Source: Linanthus parryae (lineage: Eukaryota; Streptophyta; Magnoliopsida; Ericales; Polemoniaceae). Taken from it: a stretch of DNA of 64,000 bases. Positions 60,501 through 64,000 of this stretch are shown here, piece by piece. A program made the position numbers and the translations under genes. The notes below the pieces were generated by a model, which searched no databases, was not told the origin of the DNA, and saw only the letters and a program-made list of their open reading frames with translations. The stretch is from NCBI GenBank assembly GCA_023055425.1, contig JALGPY010000008.1:10736501-10800500 (forward strand), read 5' to 3'. The first letter of the stretch is position 1; each line of letters starts with the position of its first letter.

Positions 60501-61614
60501 TACCCCCAATCACATTCTTGGATCTTCTAATAGTTGCTCTTTGGTGGAAGAAACGCGTGTTCCTATCTCCGTACCTTAGCCAATCCACTCTCGATCTTTG
60601 TCTCCACATAATCTCCTCCTTCATGAGGAGACTGTTGTAATTCTTCTCCACCTCTTTTTTCCTCCTTAGGTTGTGCGACGAGAATCTCTGTTGGTCAATC
60701 GATTCCAGTTCCCTTCTACACGCCTCCTTCTGTTTTCGGACTGATCCGAAGATATTTTTGTCCCACGCTTGGCACTCACTGCCCAGGGATTGGAGCCGGG
60801 CAGCTAGATCCTCCCCTCTTCTCGTTGCCCAGGCCTCATTAATAAACTCCTCAAAACCCCCATGCTTTTGCCACATCTGTTCGTACTGGAACCTCTTCCC
60901 TCGGGAGATGGCTCCTGTCTCGCCCCATTGGATCAACACTGGTTTGTGGTCTGAGTTTGGCCAGACCAAGTTTGTGACACGGACTCCTCGGTGGCCATCC
61001 CGCCATCTAGGGTTTGCAACCGCCCTATCTAGCCTCTCCCTTATGTTGTTCTCCTCTCTGTTGTTATTCCATGTAAAGCAACCGCCATGGAACCCCAAGT
61101 CTTGGAGTTCAAGCTCATTAAGCACTTCCTTGAAATCCGCAATCTGACTGTATGTAACTTCTCTTCCTCCTTCTTTCTCCCTCTCCGATGAGATTGCATT
61201 AAAATCTCCAACCGCAAGCCATGCTTGACACGGTTGCGGTTTGATTCTTCGCAATAATTCCCAAGAGTGTTTTCTATCTTCTCTTGTTGGGCTCCCGTAA
61301 AAGCCCGTAAACGTCCATCTATCCCCGTTCTCTTCGTCTACTGAGGCAGTGATGTGATGGGTTGTGGATTGGTGCACTATGATGTTGACCTGCTCCTTCC
61401 ACATGAGTCCCAAACCACCTTTGCTACCCACCGGATTGACGAAGAAACCCCTTGCATAACCGGCCCTAGAACAAATCTTCTCCATCTCTTTCGTATCCAC
61501 TTTGGTTTCCATGAGGAAAACCATTTGGGGATTATGACGCTTCACTAGATCGCAAAGCGTTAGGACCGTGCAGGGGTTCCCCAACCCCCGCACGTTCCAA
61601 CTAACGAGATTCAT
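57508..61614 (-). CDS. LINE ORF2: endonuclease, reverse transcriptase, zinc knuckle, RNase H
   Basis: A 1368-residue uninterrupted polyprotein for target-primed reverse transcription. The apurinic-like endonuclease occupies about residues 1-230 (SWNVRGLGNP, FLMETKVD, VGDFNAISSEREKEGG, RERLDRAVAN, NSDHKPV). The reverse transcriptase is at about 450-760: PRSPGDFRPISLCTIIYKIV, FVPGRLISDN, LKVDMSKAYDRVEW, GLRQGCPLSPYLFL, and catalytic HLFFADDSLFF. A zf-RVT knuckle follows (WKLRIPSKIKHLVWRA...CHLCNKQEETSNHIFQTC). The C-terminal plant-type RNase H (about 1200-1350) has KINYDGSW, GFVIRDANG, EAEMKAA, EGDS and INHAADHVAKHA. All core catalytic residues I can identify are present. The start ATG overlaps the ORF1 stop. 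The protein acts in a ribonucleoprotein on element RNA. Confidence 0.95.
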   Translation of the reverse strand: MNLVSWNVRGLGNPCTVLTLCDLVKRHNPQMVFLMETKVDTKEMEKICSRAGYARGFFVNPVGSKGGLGLMWKEQVNIIVHQSTTHHITASVDEENGDRWTFTGFYGSPTREDRKHSWELLRRIKPQPCQAWLAVGDFNAISSEREKEGGREVTYSQIADFKEVLNELELQDLGFHGGCFTWNNNREENNIRERLDRAVANPRWRDGHRGVRVTNLVWPNSDHKPVLIQWGETGAISRGKRFQYEQMWQKHGGFEEFINEAWATRRGEDLAARLQSLGSECQAWDKNIFGSVRKQKEACRRELESIDQQRFSSHNLRRKKEVEKNYNSLLMKEEIMWRQRSRVDWLRYGDRNTRFFHQRATIRRSKNVIGGMMDTNGHWVTDEKGVTEVLENHFSGIFKSIKPSTEEMASALEDVEAGITFEESKWMEEVYTAEEVKTALFMMAPDKAPGIDGFNAGFFQKFWKIVGEEVTTTCLGVLNLGRSLEDYNETLLALIPKVKQPRSPGDFRPISLCTIIYKIVAKAIANRLKKILPNIISENQSAFVPGRLISDNILTAFEMIHSLKTRKKGKIGFLALKVDMSKAYDRVEWCFIRDTLTRLGFGPKFINQVMNCMTSVKFRFIRNGAITGFVTPERGLRQGCPLSPYLFLICSEVLSRSVTAAVSRGELSAVTASRGGPEVSHLFFADDSLFFVQANTEDLAKLLQIIQTYCLGSGQQINTEKSAIVFSSNSTASTKKEILDMCGMIEVSKYDSYLGLPTTMGRNKSVSFNKLLEKLSSILKGWKERTLTPGGKEILIRTIAEAIPTYAMSCFKLPDGICDRMEKIIRQFWWSKTDQNRGIAWIEWNQLMKHKKEGGLAFRDFKTFNRAMLAKQSWRIIQKPDSLLSRILRAKYFTNKPFTEAELGHNPSYAWRSILEGRKLLNYGLRWKIGDGTKVKIHDKWIPKAASFSLITKTPETEQMAVSELFDRDGGGWNVTKVNQVIKPWDAVDILEMKVPDRKKRDRLVWHYEIDGIYRVKSGYRIAREKENIPLTAASTKTKNPIANIWKLRIPSKIKHLVWRASFDSLATARNLQKRGINVRRPCHLCNKQEETSNHIFQTCKAIKPVWDSLFGGDFINRENHGKLQEWVKEQFEKYPIKHQVLFCLTIWSIWICRNKRIFQGERTDLKKIPEEVIARFEELEEINVLGKKELPETRSDREDKWEKPAEGWLKINYDGSWRQDSGQATAGFVIRDANGRFILAGAQDLQRCESPKEAEMKAAQIGLTQAYAKGFRRVILEGDSTGVTKSIEKASRRERDEDFSNAGEVLERMETLLWEMEVKPRAVPRVINHAADHVAKHAPNTGTLSLWESDPVWLKHLLDADNGTPVP

Positions 61615-63104
61615 TGTGCTTGGCGGGGCTGCTTAGCAGCCTCCGCCAATTTCGCGCTTAGAGTTTTTGAGGCACTCCCCGCCTTTCTTCCAACCTCCTT
61701 GCTGACTTCTTTCCCGTCCTTCCCCATTCCAATTGCTCCCAAAAACCTCCTTTCCAACTCTAACTGTTTATTCTTCTTCGTGTTGTCATGATCCACTGCC
61801 GAGGAGGGGCTGTGTATCGGGGCTAGTTTCCTCTTTGGAGATGCCGGTCGGACAATCTCTTGAGGGGGGTTTCCAGGCTTAACGGCAGCCTGCATCTCAG
61901 CCTGATCTAGATTCGTACCCACCTTATTACCACCGGTATCTTTGCCGATTGACTGGGCTTTCGTCACACTTCCGGTATTGTTGGGGGGTTCTTCCCCAGC
62001 TGCCACAGTGCTGCTGGTAGGGTTGGGTACTGGTTTGGGGTTACTTCCCGTTTCCTTGCTCTTGTTATGGGCTCTGGTACTACCTTCAAGATCTTCGTGT
62101 ATTTGTGTACGTATCTCTCCCTCATTGCTCCCCAAGTTGCCGGTCTCGAACTGTGGATTATCGAACATCTGGACGTCCGGAGGGACAGAATTTGCAGCAC
62201 TATTCCTTCCCGCTTCTTGTTCCTCCACGCCTTTATTCAAATCAAAAAACCCATGTGCTTCTTTCCCTTTATCTCTCGTACCCTTCGGTGGAGCTCTCTG
62301 TGGTTGGTTCAGTTTCCTTTCAACGCCTCTCCCCTTGCCCTTCTTTGGTGGGTGGTATAGTAACCATTCTCCATATCCTTCTTCTTTGACCCCCTCCTCC
62401 TCTTCGGTAACTTGGTCGCAGTTTTTACTGTCATGGTCTAGAAATCCACACCATCTGCAAAGGTTTGGAATTCTCTCATACCTGAAATCAAGCCACGTCT
62501 TCCTTCCTTTGATGCTGACATATGTTCCTCTTGGGAGGGATTCGAAAATTGGCATCCGAACCCTAACCCTAACATAATTGTCCAGACCTTCACTATCAAC
62601 TCGTGCATCTGACTCGAGAATTGTGCCAATATTTTGGACCGCCTTTCTACCCGCTGCTTCAGTTGTGAGATGGATTGGGAGATTTAAAACCTGAACCCAC
62701 ACATCCATGGTGACAAAGGATGGTTGATTGGTTTCGTCTCCCAAACTCCATTCCTTTAGCATTAGAATTGCCCCATCAAACACCCATGGGCCTCCTGACA
62801 TGATTCGATCTCGCAATCCTTTGTTTGGGAATTGAAAGACAACTGTATTTCTGCTTACGTTGTAGAAGTTTACCTGATCTCCCTTATTCCACACTCGACG
62901 AAAGAAGGTCTTCATTGCTCTAGGATCGATCTCCCCACCTGTAAGGAAACGACCTATCAGACACCAATCGAATCCTTCTTCGGCCTTCGTACAGAACTCT
63001 TCATCAAACTCGATCACCCGTTGTTCCTTCTCCGTGAGTTTTAGCGATTCGAAGGCTACCTCTGCCGCCGTCGCCATTGCTAGGGTTTTGCTTCGCTTTT
63101 TCAC
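61611..63104 (-). CDS. LINE ORF1: DUF4283 domain plus CCHC zinc knuckle
   Basis: A 497-codon RNA-binding, gag-like protein that coats LINE RNA. The N-terminal DUF4283 region (about residues 40-190) contains WCLIGRFLTGG, FFRRVWNKGDQVNFYNVSR, FQFPNKGLRDRIMSGGPWVFDG and WVQVLNLPIHL. A zinc knuckle of spacing CX2CX4HX4C (LCRWCGFLDHDSKNC) follows near residue 220. The rest is a polar, low-complexity tail. The second methionine (MATAAEV, at 63077) is in a better context (GCAATGGCG) than the first at 63104, so translation may start there. The stop overlaps the ORF2 start as ATGA, implying translation of ORF2 by termination-reinitiation or a related mechanism. Confidence 0.93.
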   Translation of the reverse strand: MKKRSKTLAMATAAEVAFESLKLTEKEQRVIEFDEEFCTKAEEGFDWCLIGRFLTGGEIDPRAMKTFFRRVWNKGDQVNFYNVSRNTVVFQFPNKGLRDRIMSGGPWVFDGAILMLKEWSLGDETNQPSFVTMDVWVQVLNLPIHLTTEAAGRKAVQNIGTILESDARVDSEGLDNYVRVRVRMPIFESLPRGTYVSIKGRKTWLDFRYERIPNLCRWCGFLDHDSKNCDQVTEEEEGVKEEGYGEWLLYHPPKKGKGRGVERKLNQPQRAPPKGTRDKGKEAHGFFDLNKGVEEQEAGRNSAANSVPPDVQMFDNPQFETGNLGSNEGEIRTQIHEDLEGSTRAHNKSKETGSNPKPVPNPTSSTVAAGEEPPNNTGSVTKAQSIGKDTGGNKVGTNLDQAEMQAAVKPGNPPQEIVRPASPKRKLAPIHSPSSAVDHDNTKKNKQLELERRFLGAIGMGKDGKEVSKEVGRKAGSASKTLSAKLAEAAKQPRQAQ

Positions 63105-63127
63105 CTCCGAAACCTACGGAGCCTTCA

Positions 63128-63206
63128 AGATCCTCAAAATATTTAATTTTTTTAGAGATACAATTAAATGTGCGTCAATAATGAAGAAGTCATTTAGTAT
63201 CATATC
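63128..63206. repeat. Remainder of the array 2 arm, displaced by the LINE
   Basis: 'AGAGATACAATTAAATGTGC', 'GTCAATAATGAAGAAGTCAT' and 'TTTAGTATCATAT' continue the inverted arm that stops at about 57450 on the other side of the LINE. The arm ends abruptly at about 63206, beside a MITE. Confidence 0.85.
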
Positions 63207-63217
63207 TATATATACTA

Positions 63218-63477
63218 CTACCTCCGTTTCTTCTCTATCACACCGGTTTGACTTTTACCACTATTCACTGGATCACTTTGACCCGATGATTTAGATAGCA
63301 AAACGATTGAATTTTTTTATAATCTTTTTATGGTATTGTAGAGTAAAAGTTGCTCTATAACACGATGAAAAAATCACCAAAAAATGTAATCGTTTTGCTA
63401 TAGAAATCACCCGGTCAAAGTGACGCAGATACGAGTCAAAAAGTCAAAATGGTGCTATAGAGAAGAAACGGAGGTAG
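63218..63477. mobile_element. Stowaway-type MITE, young-looking copy
   Basis: 260 bp with perfect 21-bp terminal inverted repeats beginning CTACCTCCGTTTCTTCTC, flanked by TA target duplications (63216-63217 and 63478-63479). The CTCCGT-type terminus and TA duplication define Stowaway (Tc1/mariner) MITEs. It is non-coding. The same family occurs as an older copy at 42036-42294. Confidence 0.95.
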
Positions 63478-63479
63478 TA

Positions 63480-63940
63480 TTTGAGAATGTTTCCTTCTGC
63501 TTTGTCCGACGAATTGCCACGTGGAATTTTCAATTAATTATCAATTTATAATCAATAAATTGTGAAAACTCATATATGGAAATAGTGACGAAATGTTAAT
63601 ATAATTGATTCATTTGTATATTCCTTTTGCCTTAATAAAAATAAAATATTTGGTAATTACTAATTAGATCATGTTTTTTTAGGAGAAATTACATCATGTT
63701 TGGCAACATTTTTCTAACATTTTTGTATTACATTTAATAAGTTTAGAAGTTACCCTTTGATTCCTACAATTTAGTATTACGAATTAATTCATTTGTCTAT
63801 TTCGTTTGTATTGAATAAAAATAAGAAATATGGTAACTACTAATTACATCATGTTTTTTTAATAGAAATTACATCAGTCTGGTAACGTTTTTCTAATATT
63901 TTTGTATTACATATCCTGACGAAGTCATGAAAAATACAAA
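63480..63940. other. AT-rich sequence with an internal direct repeat
   Basis: Blocks 'ATTGATTCATTTGT', 'AATAAAAATAA', 'CTAATTA.ATCATGTTTTTTT' and 'TTTTTCTAA' occur at about 63600-63730 and again at about 63785-63910, a degenerate direct repeat of about 185 bp. No coding frame is present. It may be the subterminal region of the Helitron-like 3' end that follows. Confidence 0.55.
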
Positions 63941-63969
63941 CAAAACCAAACTAAACCGAATCGTTTGGG

Positions 63970-64000
63970 CAGTATAACACCGTGCATCGCACCGGTAAAA
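63970..64000 (+). mobile_element. Candidate Helitron 3' terminal hairpin at the window edge
   Basis: ACCGTGCATCGCACCGGT forms a short stem-loop with one bulged base, very like the CCCGTGCATCGCACGGG hairpin that lies just inside the CTRR end of many plant Helitrons. The sequence ends AAAA at the window boundary, so the diagnostic CTAG-type terminus is not visible. Confidence 0.5.

Larger units (their letters stand above)
57454..63127 (-). mobile_element. Full-length-looking LINE (L1-type) with intact ORF1 and ORF2
   Basis: The element reads on the minus strand: a short 5' leader from about 63127, ORF1, ORF2, a 3' UTR of about 30 bp (ending CCATTCCTC) and a poly(A) tail of about 24 nt (the T-run near 57455-57477 on the plus strand). 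It lies inside the inverted arm of array 2. Left of it is 'GACACATCTCAACAAAATC'-type arm sequence and right of it is 'AGAGATACAATTAAATGTGC', the next part of the same arm. TTTAATTTTTTT occurs at both ends and is the probable core of a target duplication, the exact length of which is blurred by the T-run. The ORFs overlap by ATGA. Confidence 0.9.

Overview
The window is nuclear DNA from a flowering plant, most probably a eudicot. Two spliced plant HMGA (HMG-Y-like) genes, plant-type LINEs with DUF4283 and RNase H domains, a chromovirus-like solo LTR, a Stowaway-type MITE and Helitron-like termini all support this. I could not fix the family or genus. Nothing looks prokaryotic or viral, and I saw no tRNA, rRNA or CRISPR.

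Layout. 1-1.6 kb: three degenerate tandem copies of a 0.5-0.7 kb AT-rich repeat. 1.7-14 kb: a gene-containing tandem duplication with two paralogous HMGA genes on the minus strand (about 5706-2150 and 13683-9630). Each has a GH1 (linker-histone globular) domain followed by AT-hooks. They are separated by intergenic DNA with a TIR element at 7.6-8.5 kb. The distal paralog keeps a complete four-exon structure. The proximal one has gained an extra AT-hook exon by internal duplication and lost its normal C-terminal exon by deletion. 14.2-30.5 kb: array 1, twelve head-to-tail units of about 1.32-1.39 kb; units in 15.9-24.0 kb form a higher-order (A-B)x3 structure of 2.7 kb dimers. 30.5-39.3 kb: a decayed plus-strand LINE ORF2, broken by an LTR-like insert (30.76-32.07 kb) and by a 2978-bp solo LTR with a 5-bp target duplication. 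39.35-40.2 kb: the inverted partner of the arm sequence found in every array 1 unit. 40.2-43.1 kb: a candidate Helitron 5' end, gene-fragment-like sequence and an old MITE. 43.15-57.45 kb: array 2, seven units built from the same arm and core modules as array 1 but with both arms per unit and 175-bp sub-repeats. 57.45-63.13 kb: a minus-strand LINE with both ORFs intact, inserted into an arm of array 2. 63.2-64 kb: an array remnant, a 260-bp Stowaway-type MITE and a Helitron-like 3' hairpin at the window edge.

The unifying observation is a repeat family with about 430-bp inverted arms and an ORF-like core. In one place the arms enclose a decayed LINE; elsewhere the family has been amplified into two differently organised tandem arrays. 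The HMGA genes are the only plausible host genes, and the distal one has its promoter next to array 1. The intact LINE and the near-identical A-B dimers look youngest; the LINE at 30-39 kb and the 42-kb MITE look oldest.
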